Shown in pieces: positions 14,560 to 23,183 of a stretch of 64,000 nucleotides of DNA. The first letter of the stretch is position 1, and every line of letters begins with the position of its first letter. A program made the position numbers and the translations under genes. The notes beneath the pieces were generated by a model, which was not told the DNA's origin, made no database searches, and worked only from the letters and a program-made list of their open reading frames with translations. Source of the DNA: Kitasatospora sp. CB01950 (lineage in GTDB: Bacteria > Actinomycetota > Actinomycetes > Streptomycetales > Streptomycetaceae); NCBI RefSeq assembly GCF_001905465.1, contig NZ_LISX01000015.1:85488-149487 (forward strand), given 5' to 3'.

Positions 14560-15291
14560 TCAGCGGTGCGGCGTCTGCGCGCCGCCGGGCCCGGCCAGTC
14601 CGAAGCGCGCGGCCAGCCACCCGGCCCGCTCGGCCGCCGGAACGCTGCCGTCCACCGTGACGACGTCGAGGCCGTGCCGTTCTGCCTGGCGGCGGACCTC
14701 CCGGTCCCAGAGGGCGTCGCGCGCCAGCCGGAGCGGCAGCAGGTCCGAGGGGTCGCCGCTGCCCCAGGTCGCCCGGGCGTGCTGCCGGTCGGCGTAGCGC
14801 GCACGGAGGGCGTCGGCGCGGAACTCGGGTGTGGGCAGCAGGAAGACCGCCTGTTCGGGGCGGGTGAGCAGCGGCGCGAGGTGGTCGGGCAGAATGCCGA
14901 AGTAGTCGACCACGACGGGCTGTTCGGCCGTTCCGCGGCCGCCGAGGTCGTCGAAGTCGCCGAGGTCGTCGAGGTCGTCGAGGTCGTCGACGAGGAACTC
15001 GACGGTCTCGCCGTGCAGGCCCGCCATCGACCGGAACACCTGCTCCGGCGTCCGCCCCTCCCACCCGCCGCCCGGCGGCGTGCCGCGCAGTGCGGCCAGG
15101 TGCGGGTGGCGTTGCGGCGTGCAGCGGGCGAGCCAACGGTGTTCCGCACGGTCGCCGTTGAAGATCTCGACCCCGTACTGTTCGGCCAGTGCGCGGGCCG
15201 CCGTGCTCTTTCCGGCCGCCGTCCCGCCGGCGATCCAGCGGACGTGGGCGAGCCTCTCGGCCGTTGTGTCGGACGGGAGTTGAGTGTTCAC
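14560..15291 (-). CDS. P-loop (AAA/kinase-like) protein with an acidic repeat insert
   Basis: 243 residues with a Walker A loop, GGTAAGKST (residues 22-30), near the N-terminus, followed by features of small nucleotide or sugar kinases (VEIFNGDRAEHRW, VVVDYFGILPDHLAP). Between them is an acidic insert of DDL units (DDLDDLDDLGDFDDLGG, about 102-118) produced by short DNA repeats at 14941-14995. It probably phosphorylates a small molecule; the substrate is unknown. The start is a GTG at 15291, 21 nt after the upstream LRV-repeat gene, so the two form an operon. Confidence 0.7.
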   Translation of the reverse strand: MNTQLPSDTTAERLAHVRWIAGGTAAGKSTAARALAEQYGVEIFNGDRAEHRWLARCTPQRHPHLAALRGTPPGGGWEGRTPEQVFRSMAGLHGETVEFLVDDLDDLDDLGDFDDLGGRGTAEQPVVVDYFGILPDHLAPLLTRPEQAVFLLPTPEFRADALRARYADRQHARATWGSGDPSDLLPLRLARDALWDREVRRQAERHGLDVVTVDGSVPAAERAGWLAARFGLAGPGGAQTPHR

Positions 15292-15312
15292 ACGGCCATG
15301 GTCCCGATGCCG

Positions 15313-16842
15313 TCAAGCCATTGAGCCGTTGAGCCGTCGACCCGCGCCGGGCATCAGGCGCAGCATCTCGGCCACCGGCAACGCCGGGTTGGCGGCTGCG
15401 CATTGGGCGGTCACCGGGTCCGAGTCGTCGAGCAGGAGCAGGAGTTGGGGCAGCGGCAGCGCCGGATGGACGGCGGCCTTGCGGCGGGCGCGGGCGTCGC
15501 GCAGGCAGGTGGTGAGGGTGGCCCCGTCGGCGGCGGGGTGGTCGGCGAGGGCGCGCAGGGTGGCGACGTTGTGGTCGGCGTGGACGAGTTCGGCGAGCAG
15601 GGCGGTGCTCGCGTCGGGGCTGGCGGCGATTCCGGCCGCGACGGCGCGGCCGTGCCGTCGGTGCATGGCTCTCAACTGCCCGTCGTCCAGGCCGGGGTGG
15701 GGAGCGACGGCGGCGGCGACCTTGGCGACGGGGTCGGCGGCGAGCAGGTCGCGGACGGCGTCGGGCAGGTCGCGACGCAGTGCGGTGAGGCGACGCAGTT
15801 CGGGGTTGGCGGCGGCGGCCGACGCGTCCAATTCGGAGCAGGTGGCGGCGGCGATCCGGGGTGGCGGCAGCGGCCCGAGCCGGACGGTGCCGCACAGCCG
15901 GTCGAGGGCGTCCAGCGCGATCAGCGGATGCTGGGCGGCACTTCGGCGTACCTCGTCGGACGGGTCCTCGGCCAGGCGCCGCAGCAGTTCGTCCCCGATC
16001 GCGGGGTTGCTCGCGAGTGGGCTGCGCACCCGGATCGCCGGGTCGGCGGCGAGCGCGGCGTACGCGTGTGCGGGAAGGTCGGTGCGGGCTGCGAGTTTCT
16101 CCCGCAGGAACGCCGACGGGGCGTCGAGGTACCGCATCGCCGCGGTGACGGGCGCGGCCGGGTTCCCGAGCGCGGCCTCCAGGATGGCGTGCCGGGCGTA
16201 CTGGTGCGTCCCGTCGCACGCCGCCCCGCCGGGCAGGGTGCAGTCCGGGTCCGGGCAGTCCGGCGGGTGCACCCAGGGGACGGAGTGCCGCGCGCAGGTG
16301 TCGCAACTCGCCAGCGGTGGACGGTTGTTGATCAGGTCGGCCAGGACGGCGGGCGACGCTCCACGGTTGTACCCGAGTGCGGCGCGGACGTGTTCCGACG
16401 GGTGGGAGGCCAGCAGCGCGGCGACCTCCCGGTCGGTGGTCTCCTCGGCCAGCTCGACCGCCACCGCGAGGTCGGCGTCACCCGCCAGCCGCCGCGCCAC
16501 CTCCGCCGGGAGGTTCGGGCATGCCGCCAACTGCTCTCGCAGCTCCGGCCGTTCGACCAGTTCGACGGCCCACCGCGCGGGTGCGAGCCCGGCCCGCAGC
16601 AGGCCGAGCGCGGCCACCGGCTGCCGCGCCGGATCGACCCGCGCGGCGGTCAACTGCCCGCTCTCCGCCAGGATTCGCGCTTCCACGACACCGCGCCCGG
16701 CCAGTGCCTCGACCTGCCCCGCCGTCAGCCCGCTCCGCCCGGCCAGTTCCATCGACAGCTCCGGCAGCTCCACCAGCCGGTCCACCGCCTCGGCCGGCAG
16801 CGCAGGGTTCTCGGCCAGCCCGGCCCACACATGACGACGCAT
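15313..16842 (-). CDS. Leucine-rich-repeat-variant (LRV) / HEAT-like repeat protein with a cysteine cluster
   Basis: 509 residues built of helical repeats, seen as recurring phrases such as LAENPALPAEAVDRLVELP, LASNPAIGDELLRRLAEDPS and VAPHPGLDDGQLRAMHRR. This spacing fits the leucine-rich repeat variant. A central segment interrupts the repeats with CDTCARHSVPWVHPPDC, then PDPDC and a further Cys, enough to hold a zinc ion or an iron-sulfur cluster (the Azotobacter LRV protein carries a 4Fe-4S cluster). ATG 16842 is preferred over GTG 16869 because GGAGG lies 8 nt before it. It is upstream of the P-loop gene and is probably a protein-binding scaffold. Confidence 0.75.
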   Translation of the reverse strand: MRRHVWAGLAENPALPAEAVDRLVELPELSMELAGRSGLTAGQVEALAGRGVVEARILAESGQLTAARVDPARQPVAALGLLRAGLAPARWAVELVERPELREQLAACPNLPAEVARRLAGDADLAVAVELAEETTDREVAALLASHPSEHVRAALGYNRGASPAVLADLINNRPPLASCDTCARHSVPWVHPPDCPDPDCTLPGGAACDGTHQYARHAILEAALGNPAAPVTAAMRYLDAPSAFLREKLAARTDLPAHAYAALAADPAIRVRSPLASNPAIGDELLRRLAEDPSDEVRRSAAQHPLIALDALDRLCGTVRLGPLPPPRIAAATCSELDASAAAANPELRRLTALRRDLPDAVRDLLAADPVAKVAAAVAPHPGLDDGQLRAMHRRHGRAVAAGIAASPDASTALLAELVHADHNVATLRALADHPAADGATLTTCLRDARARRKAAVHPALPLPQLLLLLDDSDPVTAQCAAANPALPVAEMLRLMPGAGRRLNGSMA

Positions 16843-17079
16843 CCCGGCATCCTCCCCGACCACGCCCACCCGTCGCCACGCATTACCCCCTCGCCCGGAG
16901 GTCGGGTGCCCGTGCGCAGTCCCGCCTGCCGGGCTCCTCCGCCGTGAGCACGTCGATCGCCGTTCCCGCCCTCCGCACCCCCGCTCTCCTCAGCGCCTAC
17001 CGGGCGGCCCGACGCCCGCTCGGCCTCAAGTACACCCGATCGGCCCGGCCGCCGCGGGCCGGCCGCCACCCCGCGGGTC

Positions 17080-18312
17080 TCACCCGCCGCCGAACATCCC
17101 CGCCTGCCGGGGGATCTCCCGCACGAACACCACCCCGTCCACCGACCCCAGCGCCTCCGGGTCGAGCCCGATGTACGTGTGGTCCGCCGGTACTCGCGGC
17201 GTCACCGTCCCGGCCGTCGCCGAAGCCAGCAGGCGCGGGTCGAGGACCGCGCGGGCTTCGCCGAGGGCCGCGAGCCGGCCCTCCAGCGTGTCGGGGGCGG
17301 GGTGGTCGTCGGGTGCCCGGTGGCCGAACGCGGTGGCGACGAACGCGTAGCCCTCGCCGAGGCGGTCGGCGAGCAGGGAGCCGGCGCTCCACCAGTGCAG
17401 CTCACGGGTGCCGAGCGGGATGCGGGCGGCCTCGCGCTGCAGGTGGCGGTGGTGGGCGAAGACCAGCGTGGGGCCGCGCCGCGCCTCGCGGCGGGCGAGC
17501 GCTTCGAGGTTGTCGGCCATCATCAGACCCCGTTGCCGCATCAGCGAGTTGAAGCGGTCCGGTCCGGTGTCCGCCATCGCCGCGTGGTACCGCAGCAACC
17601 CGGTCGCGGTCCGCGCGTCCACCTGCGCCCGCCAGTACGCCTCGGGGTCCGCCTCCGCCGCGAAATGCGGCCCGTGCGCCGCGAGCAGCGCCGCCAACTC
17701 ATCGGCGATCAGCCGTAGTTGAAGCGCGTCCTCGGTCCGCCCGACCGATCGCCCGGGATCGAACGCGACCGCCGGCTCGGTCCACCGTCCGTCCGGCCCA
17801 CACACGTCCGCCAACTCCTCCTCCCCCACCGGCAGTTCGACTGCCAGGTGGGCCGCCAGGAACTCCCGCAGTCGCATCAGCGGGGGCCCGGGCGCCGCCG
17901 CGCCGGTCATCTCCAGCGGACCGTCCGCCCCGTAGAACCGCAGCCGTTCCTCCCCCGCCCCCAGCGCGCCGTTGAACTCCCGCATCCACCGGACCAGTTC
18001 GCGGTTGCCCGCGAACTCGCCGAAGCCGTGGCTGAAGCCTTCCCGCACCACCGCGTCGAGTTCGCCCTCGGCGCCGGCCACGCAGGCGTCCACGTCCAGT
18101 GCCGCCAGACAGTCGCTCTCCACGGCGATCGACCGGTAGCCGTGTTCGACGACCAGGTGCCGGAAGAGTTCGTTGCGGAGGTCGAGGAACGCCTCGACGC
18201 CGTGGGTGGGTTCGCCCAGGGCCAGCACCCTGATGCCGGGCGGGAGGAGGTCGGTGACGGCGGACGGCGAGAAGGGACGGGCAGCGTCCCGGAGCGCGGG
18301 CGAGACAGTCAT
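17080..18312 (-). CDS. Erythromycin-esterase family protein
   Basis: 410 residues. The family core is visible: LALGEPTHGVEAFLDLRNEL (residues about 30-49, with the catalytic-type Glu and His), GYRSIAVESDC, EFNGALGAGEERLRFYG, and LVFAHHRHLQRE further on. EreA/EreB members open macrolide lactone rings, but many homologues of this size have other, unknown substrates, so resistance should not be assumed. ATG 18312 is used because a GGAGG-like site precedes it. The gene is divergent from a double-MerR regulator of the TioE type, and the 78-bp gap holds inverted repeats that could serve both genes. Confidence 0.85.
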   Translation of the reverse strand: MTVSPALRDAARPFSPSAVTDLLPPGIRVLALGEPTHGVEAFLDLRNELFRHLVVEHGYRSIAVESDCLAALDVDACVAGAEGELDAVVREGFSHGFGEFAGNRELVRWMREFNGALGAGEERLRFYGADGPLEMTGAAAPGPPLMRLREFLAAHLAVELPVGEEELADVCGPDGRWTEPAVAFDPGRSVGRTEDALQLRLIADELAALLAAHGPHFAAEADPEAYWRAQVDARTATGLLRYHAAMADTGPDRFNSLMRQRGLMMADNLEALARREARRGPTLVFAHHRHLQREAARIPLGTRELHWWSAGSLLADRLGEGYAFVATAFGHRAPDDHPAPDTLEGRLAALGEARAVLDPRLLASATAGTVTPRVPADHTYIGLDPEALGSVDGVVFVREIPRQAGMFGGG

Positions 18313-18318
18313 GACCTC

Positions 18319-18383
18319 CACCGTATCGTTGAAGTGACGGTGTAAACTTTTCCGCTCTCACCCCGAGAATCGAGCAGAAAAGT
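18319..18383. promoter_or_regulatory. Divergent control region with two inverted repeats
   Basis: CACCGT (18319-18324) pairs with ACGGTG (18337-18342), and ACTTTTC (18346-18352) pairs with GAAAAGT (18377-18383). The stretch is AT-richer than its surroundings and lies between the esterase-like gene and the MerR-type gene, the expected place for autoregulation. Confidence 0.5.
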
Positions 18384-18390
18384 CTCCATC

Positions 18391-19089
18391 ATGGCGCTAC
18401 GGCCGATCGATCTGGCCCGGGAGCACGGCCTGTCCACCCAGGCGGTGCGCAACTACGAGGAGGCGGGCATCCTGCCGCCCGCCGAACGGTCCCCGCACGG
18501 GTACCGGCAGTACGGCGAGCGGCACGCCGCCGCGCTCCGCGCCTTCCTGGCGCTGCTGCCGGGGCACGGCCACCGCGCCGCCACCGCCATCCTGTGCGCC
18601 GTCAACGCCGGGCAGCCGGACGAGGCGCTGCGGCTGATCGACGACAGCCACGCCCTCCTCGCCGAGGACCGCCGCACCCTGGACGCGGTCCGCACCGCCC
18701 TCCAGCACCTTCCGCCCTCCCGCCCACCGGCCACCGAAGCCGGGTTCACCCACATCGGCCCGGTCGCCCACCGCCTCGGGCTGCACCCGGCGACCCTCCG
18801 CGAGTGGGAGCGCGCCGGGCTGGTCACCCCGTCCCGGGACGCCCGCACCGGCTACCGGACGTACACTCCCGGCCAGGTCCGCGAGCTGCAGATCGCCGAG
18901 CAACTCCGGCGCGGCGGGCACGCCTTGGCCCGCACCGCCGAGATCCTCCACCGCCTGCGCACCGCCGGCCACCCGGACGCCGTCCGCCCCACCCTCGCCG
19001 CCTGGCAGCACCGCCTCACCACCCGCGCCCGCGCCCTCCTCGCGGGCGCGGCCGCGCTCCACTCCTACCTGGAGGCCGCTCAGATCTGA
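18391..19089 (+). CDS. TioE-type regulator with two MerR DNA-binding domains
   Basis: 232 residues with two MerR-like winged helices in one chain. The first is IDLAREHGLSTQAVRNYEEAG then ILPPAERSPHGYRQYG; the second is PVAHRLGLHPATLREWERAGL then VTPSRDARTGYRTY (residues about 113-147). Ordinary MerR proteins have one such domain plus a dimerisation helix and effector domain. This duplicated layout is that of the TioE group. A single chain might bind an operator alone or as a larger assembly. It overlaps the convergent amidohydrolase stop by 10 nt and probably controls the divergent esterase-like gene. Confidence 0.85.
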   Translation: MALRPIDLAREHGLSTQAVRNYEEAGILPPAERSPHGYRQYGERHAAALRAFLALLPGHGHRAATAILCAVNAGQPDEALRLIDDSHALLAEDRRTLDAVRTALQHLPPSRPPATEAGFTHIGPVAHRLGLHPATLREWERAGLVTPSRDARTGYRTYTPGQVRELQIAEQLRRGGHALARTAEILHRLRTAGHPDAVRPTLAAWQHRLTTRARALLAGAAALHSYLEAAQI

Positions 19090-20675
19090 CGGTTCGTCAC
19101 CACGCCGCCGGACATGGTCAGCGGCACGGCGCTGGTCGCGAACTCGTCGGCCGGTGCGGTCAGCGGGTCCAGGGCGAAGGCGCTGAGGTCGGCGCGCAGG
19201 CCGGGGGCGATCCGGCCGGCGCGGTCGAACTCGCCTGCGGCGCGCGCCGCGTGGGTGGTGTAGCCCTCCAGGGCCATCAGCGCGGTGAGGGCCTGCTCGG
19301 GGGCGACGGGCGCGGTGTCGGTGCCGGCGTGGCGGCGCAGCTGCGCGTAGGCGAGGACGCCGCGCGGGTCGTGGTGGGCGATCGGCCAGTCGGAGCCGAG
19401 CGCGAGGGTCGCACCGGTGTCGCGCAAGGTGCGGCAGATCCAGGCGCGTTCGGCGCGTTCGACGCCGAGGCGGGTGGACCAGGCGTCGGTGTGGTCGGCC
19501 CGGGTGTACGCGGAGTGGGTGGGCTGCATCGACGCGTGGACGCCCAACTCGGCGAAGCGCCGGGCCTGTTCGTCGCCGAGCGTCTCGATGTGCTCGATCC
19601 GGTGCCGGCCCCGGGCGGTGTACGGCAGGCCGGCGATGGTGTCGAGGACGTGACGCACACCCGCGTCGCCGATGGCGTGGGTCGCGGTGCGCACCCCGTA
19701 CGCGTCCAACTGCCGGACGACGTCGGTGTATTCGGCGGGGTCGAGCCAGAGTGCGGCGGTTCCCTCGCCGTGGCAGTCGGGGCGTTCCAGCCAGGCGGAG
19801 CCGCCCTCGACGGTGCCGTCCATGAAGAGCTTCACGCCGCCGACCAGCCAGTTGCGGCCGGACTCGCCCTGCAGCTCGGCGAGTTGGCGCAGGTCGGCGG
19901 CGCTCGCGCCAGGCATGCACCAGGGGGCGATGCGCAGCCGCAGCGGCAGGTGGCGGTCGGCCTCGATGGCGCGGACCAGGTCGAGGATGTCGCCGCCGGC
20001 GTCCATCACGTGCGCGCCGGCCAGGCCCCCGGCGGCCATCTCCAGCAGCAACTCGTGGAGGGCGTCCCGGCGTTCAGCGAGCGGGCGGCTGGGCAGGACG
20101 GCGTCCACCAGGTCCATCGCGGCATGCTCGATCAGGTGGCCGGTGGGGGTGCCGTCGGGGTCGCAGACCACGGTGGCGCGCTGGGCGAACTCGCGCGGCC
20201 CGGTGATGCCGGCGGCCCGCAGCGCGGCGCCGGTGGCGAGCGCGGAGTGGCCGTCGTAGAGGCGGATGAAGGCGGGCACCTCGGGGCCGAGGACGTCCTC
20301 GACCAGGGCACGGTGCACGGGCCGGCCGCCGAACACGTTGTGGTCGAGGTTCCAGGCGAGCACCCAGCCGTTGAGGCGTTCGGCGCGGGCGAGGGCGGCG
20401 CGCAGCGCGTCGAGGTCCTGGACGTCGGACAGGTCGACGCCCTCGGAGAGTTCGAGTCCGAACGCGGGGTGGCTGTGCCCGTCGACCAGGCCGGGGACGA
20501 GGACGGCGTCGCCGAGGTCGATGGTCTCGGTGCCGGGTCCGGCCCAGTCGCGGGCGTCGGCGGCGTCGCCGACGGCCGCGATCAGCCCGTTCTCGACGGC
20601 GACGGCGGTGACGGCGGGGTGGGCGGCGTCGAGGGTGTGGACGGTGCGGGCGAGGACGATGATGTCGGGCGACAT
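19080..20675 (-). CDS. Amidohydrolase family protein (YtcJ-like, amidohydrolase 3)
   Basis: 531 residues of the metal-dependent amidohydrolase superfamily. The N-terminal VLVPGLVDGHSHPAFG carries the HxH metal ligands (about residues 65-67), HAIGDAGVRHVLDTIAG and RIEHIETLGDEQARRFAELG give further His ligands, and LALGSDWPIAHHDPR holds the late Asp. YtcJ-like enzymes hydrolyse N-acyl or N-formyl compounds. It is second in an operon, 41 nt after an amino-acid/amine permease, so the two probably import and open one compound. Expression should follow the TetR operator upstream of the permease. The 3' end overlaps the convergent MerR-type gene. Confidence 0.88.
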   Translation of the reverse strand: MSPDIIVLARTVHTLDAAHPAVTAVAVENGLIAAVGDAADARDWAGPGTETIDLGDAVLVPGLVDGHSHPAFGLELSEGVDLSDVQDLDALRAALARAERLNGWVLAWNLDHNVFGGRPVHRALVEDVLGPEVPAFIRLYDGHSALATGAALRAAGITGPREFAQRATVVCDPDGTPTGHLIEHAAMDLVDAVLPSRPLAERRDALHELLLEMAAGGLAGAHVMDAGGDILDLVRAIEADRHLPLRLRIAPWCMPGASAADLRQLAELQGESGRNWLVGGVKLFMDGTVEGGSAWLERPDCHGEGTAALWLDPAEYTDVVRQLDAYGVRTATHAIGDAGVRHVLDTIAGLPYTARGRHRIEHIETLGDEQARRFAELGVHASMQPTHSAYTRADHTDAWSTRLGVERAERAWICRTLRDTGATLALGSDWPIAHHDPRGVLAYAQLRRHAGTDTAPVAPEQALTALMALEGYTTHAARAAGEFDRAGRIAPGLRADLSAFALDPLTAPADEFATSAVPLTMSGGVVTNRQI

Positions 20676-20716
20676 GGCGTGCTCCTGAGGGTGCGGGGGT
20701 GCGGTTCGAGTCTGGG

Positions 20717-22204
20717 TCAGGCGGCGCTGCGCACGGGGAGGTCGGCTGCGGACGGCGCGTCCGGGGCCGCCTCCGACGGCGGTTCGGCGGCGAAGGCCGC
20801 GTACACCTCCGGCCGCCGGGAGCGGGTGCGCAGCGCGTACAGCACGCCGGCGGCAAAGACGGCGGGGACGGTGGCGATCAGGACGCGGTTGACGGTGTCG
20901 GACGCGCCGGTGAGCAGCTGGATGTGGTCGATCACCAGCCACAGCGCGGCGGCCAGCAGCAGCGCGGCGGCGATCGGCGCGACCACGGTGCGCGGCACGC
21001 CCTCGCCGTGGCTGCGGCGGCGGAACCAGCAGGGGACGGCGATCGCGGCCAGCAGTTGGAGCGCGACCAGGGACAGCATGCCGGGGGTGTTCACCCAGAG
21101 CAGCAGCTGCCGGTAGGGGTCCGCGCCGGCGGCGGCGAAGAGTGCGACGACGAGCAGTCCGAGCAGGGTCTGCGCGATCCCGGCGACGTACGGGGAGCGG
21201 TGCCTGGGGTGGATCCGGCCGAGCGCGCGGGGCAGCAGGCCCTCCTCGGCGAGGGCGAGTCCGTAGCGGCTGGTCGCGTTGTGGAAGGCGAGCAGCGAGG
21301 CCAGGATGCTGGTGACGATCAGTACGTGCATCAGGTCCGCGGCCCAGCCGCCGACGTACTGGTCGATGGCGGTGAAGAACAGCCCGCCCGGGTCGTCGGC
21401 GGCGGCGGCCACGACCTCGGCGTCGCCGTACGCCTGGATGACGGTCCACACCACGAAGGCGTAGAACAGGCCGAGGAAGGCGACGGCCAGGTAGGTGGCG
21501 CGCGGGACGGTGCGGTCGGGGTTCCGGGCCTCGCGGCGGTAGATGACGGTGGATTCGAAGCCGGTGAACGCGGCGAACGCCATCGCGAGGACGCCGGGCA
21601 TGCCGCCGGTCAGCACGTTGCCGGGCGCGAACGACGCCAGGCTCAGGCCGTGCGCACCGCCTCTGAGCAGCACCGCGGCGGCCAGCAGTACCAGGATGCC
21701 GGTCTCGGCGAGCAGCAGGACGCCGAGCAGTTTCGCGCCGAAGTCGATCGAGCGGAAGCCGCCGTACCAGATGACGGCCAGTCCGATCAGTGCGGGCAGC
21801 AGCCACGGAACGTCGTGTCCGGTAAGCGCTTTCACGGTGTCGTGGGTGGCGGTGCCGAGCAGGCCGTACACGCCGATGTTCATGCCGAGGTAGCCGAGCA
21901 GGGCGAGCAGGGCGGCGCCGAATCCGGCGGGCCGGCCGAGGCCGCGGGTGATGTAGGCGTAGAAGCCGCCGGCGTTGCGGACGTGTCGGCTCATCGCGGT
22001 GAAGCCGACCGCGAAGACGGTCAGCGTGATGCCTGCGGCGAGGTAGCCGGCGGGGGCGCCGATGCCGCCGATCAGCAGGGCCAGCGGGGCAACGCCGGCC
22101 ATCACGGTGAGCGGCGCGGCGGCGGAGACCACGAAGAAGGCGATGTCGGCGGTGCCGAGGCTGCCGCCGCGGAGGGTGGGCGCGGGGGCGGGGGTTTCGG
22201 TCAT
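20717..22204 (-). CDS. APC-superfamily amino acid/amine permease
   Basis: 495 residues with about 12 membrane helices. The first helix, DIAFFVVSAAAPLTVMAGV, carries the broken-helix region typical of APC carriers, and NAGGFYAYITRGLGRPAGFG and AFAAFTGFESTVIYRREARNP are family landmarks (loops after TM2 and around TM6). It should import an amino acid, polyamine or related amine by proton symport. It leads an operon with the amidohydrolase 41 nt downstream. A divergent TetR gene and a 22-bp operator-like inverted repeat at 22251 suggest substrate-induced control. Confidence 0.92.
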   Translation of the reverse strand: MTETPAPAPTLRGGSLGTADIAFFVVSAAAPLTVMAGVAPLALLIGGIGAPAGYLAAGITLTVFAVGFTAMSRHVRNAGGFYAYITRGLGRPAGFGAALLALLGYLGMNIGVYGLLGTATHDTVKALTGHDVPWLLPALIGLAVIWYGGFRSIDFGAKLLGVLLLAETGILVLLAAAVLLRGGAHGLSLASFAPGNVLTGGMPGVLAMAFAAFTGFESTVIYRREARNPDRTVPRATYLAVAFLGLFYAFVVWTVIQAYGDAEVVAAAADDPGGLFFTAIDQYVGGWAADLMHVLIVTSILASLLAFHNATSRYGLALAEEGLLPRALGRIHPRHRSPYVAGIAQTLLGLLVVALFAAAGADPYRQLLLWVNTPGMLSLVALQLLAAIAVPCWFRRRSHGEGVPRTVVAPIAAALLLAAALWLVIDHIQLLTGASDTVNRVLIATVPAVFAAGVLYALRTRSRRPEVYAAFAAEPPSEAAPDAPSAADLPVRSAA

Positions 22205-22250
22205 GGGGAACCCTTCAGGCGGCCGGCTGGTGGGGGTCCGGCTCCGGGGA

Positions 22251-22272
22251 CCATAAACCTAAAGGTTGATGG
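22251..22272. promoter_or_regulatory. TetR-type operator between permease and regulator
   Basis: Arms CCATAAACCT and AGGTTGATGG around a central AA form a 22-bp inverted repeat with 9 of 10 positions paired, in an AT-rich patch 47 bp upstream of the permease start and 120 bp upstream of the TetR start. Confidence 0.7.
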
Positions 22273-22391
22273 TTTCCGTTGGTTTCGGCACCATAGCCCG
22301 GCCGACTACCCTCTGGGAAGACCCGATTTCCGAGGCGTTTCCCGAGGTCGGAACGGCAGTCTCGACGCACACCACACGAGAGGGGCGACCG

Positions 22392-22988
22392 GTGGGACGG
22401 CCCAGCAAGGCCCTGCTCGACCGCGCGCGGATCGGCGCGACCGCGCTCGCCCTGGTCGACGAGCACGGCGACTTCAGCGTCCCGCAGATCGCCCGCCGAC
22501 TCGGCGTGCAGACCGCCTCCGTCTACCACCACGTGGACGGCCGCACCGGCATCGTCGAACTCCTGCGCATCCAGATCGCCTCCGGGATCGACCTGACCGC
22601 ACTCGACCTGCGCCCCTGGGACGCCGCCCTGGAGGCCTGGGCACGCTCCTACCGGGCCGCGTTCGCCGCCCACCCGCGCGCCATCCCGCTGTTGACGACC
22701 AGTCAGGTCGTCGCGCCCGAGGTGCTGGCCCACTACGAGCGGGCGGTCGCCCTGCTCGGCGAGGCCGGCTTCCCGCTGCCCGCGGTGATGCCGCTGCTCA
22801 CCGCCTTCGAGAGCCTCGTCCTCGGCTCCGCGCTCGACCTGGCCGCGCCCGCGACGGTCTGGGACACCGACGCCGACACCCCGCTGCTCGCCGCCGCCCT
22901 GGACGCCGCCGGCCCGGCCCGCGCCGACACCGCCTTCGACCTGGCCCTCGCCGCCCTCCTGGACCGCGCCCGCACGATGCTCCCCTGA
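22392..22988 (+). CDS. TetR-family repressor
   Basis: 198 residues. The N-terminal TetR DNA-binding domain reads ARIGATALALVDEHGDFSVP then QIARRLGVQTASVYHHVDGR (residues about 11-50), followed by a helical ligand domain with TetR_C-type helices (RSYRAAFAAHPRAIPLLTTS). I use GTG 22392 because AGAGGGG lies about 7 nt upstream; upstream in-frame Met codons fall inside the operator region. It is divergent from the permease-amidohydrolase operon, which it most likely represses until the imported compound or a product binds. The ligand is unknown. Confidence 0.88.
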   Translation: MGRPSKALLDRARIGATALALVDEHGDFSVPQIARRLGVQTASVYHHVDGRTGIVELLRIQIASGIDLTALDLRPWDAALEAWARSYRAAFAAHPRAIPLLTTSQVVAPEVLAHYERAVALLGEAGFPLPAVMPLLTAFESLVLGSALDLAAPATVWDTDADTPLLAAALDAAGPARADTAFDLALAALLDRARTMLP

Positions 22989-23010
22989 CGCCCGGAGCCC
23001 GTCCGCTTTC

Positions 23011-23025
23011 CCGACGGACCGTCAG
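23011..23025. repeat. Variant CTGACG-N3-CGTCAG palindrome after the TetR gene
   Basis: CCGACGGACCGTCAG, one mismatch from the palindromes at 6765 and 9142, lies 22 nt after the TetR stop. It may be a small terminator-like hairpin. Confidence 0.3.
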
Positions 23026-23183
23026 CTCAACCTGTCCGGTCCCTCCAAAATCGCCGGACCCGAATCAGTGCCGTCCGGTACCCGGACTCCCCCTTCCTGC
23101 TTGGCAGAGTGGCCGGCATGGACCGACCCGGCCGACCGCCGGGCCGGCGTTCGTTGTGCCATTCACACAAAGGGAGCTCCACC

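Noticed and set aside
17080..18312. Macrolide resistance determinant
   Set aside because: The protein is in the erythromycin-esterase family, but most such homologues in Streptomycetaceae have no shown macrolide activity, so only the family name is used.
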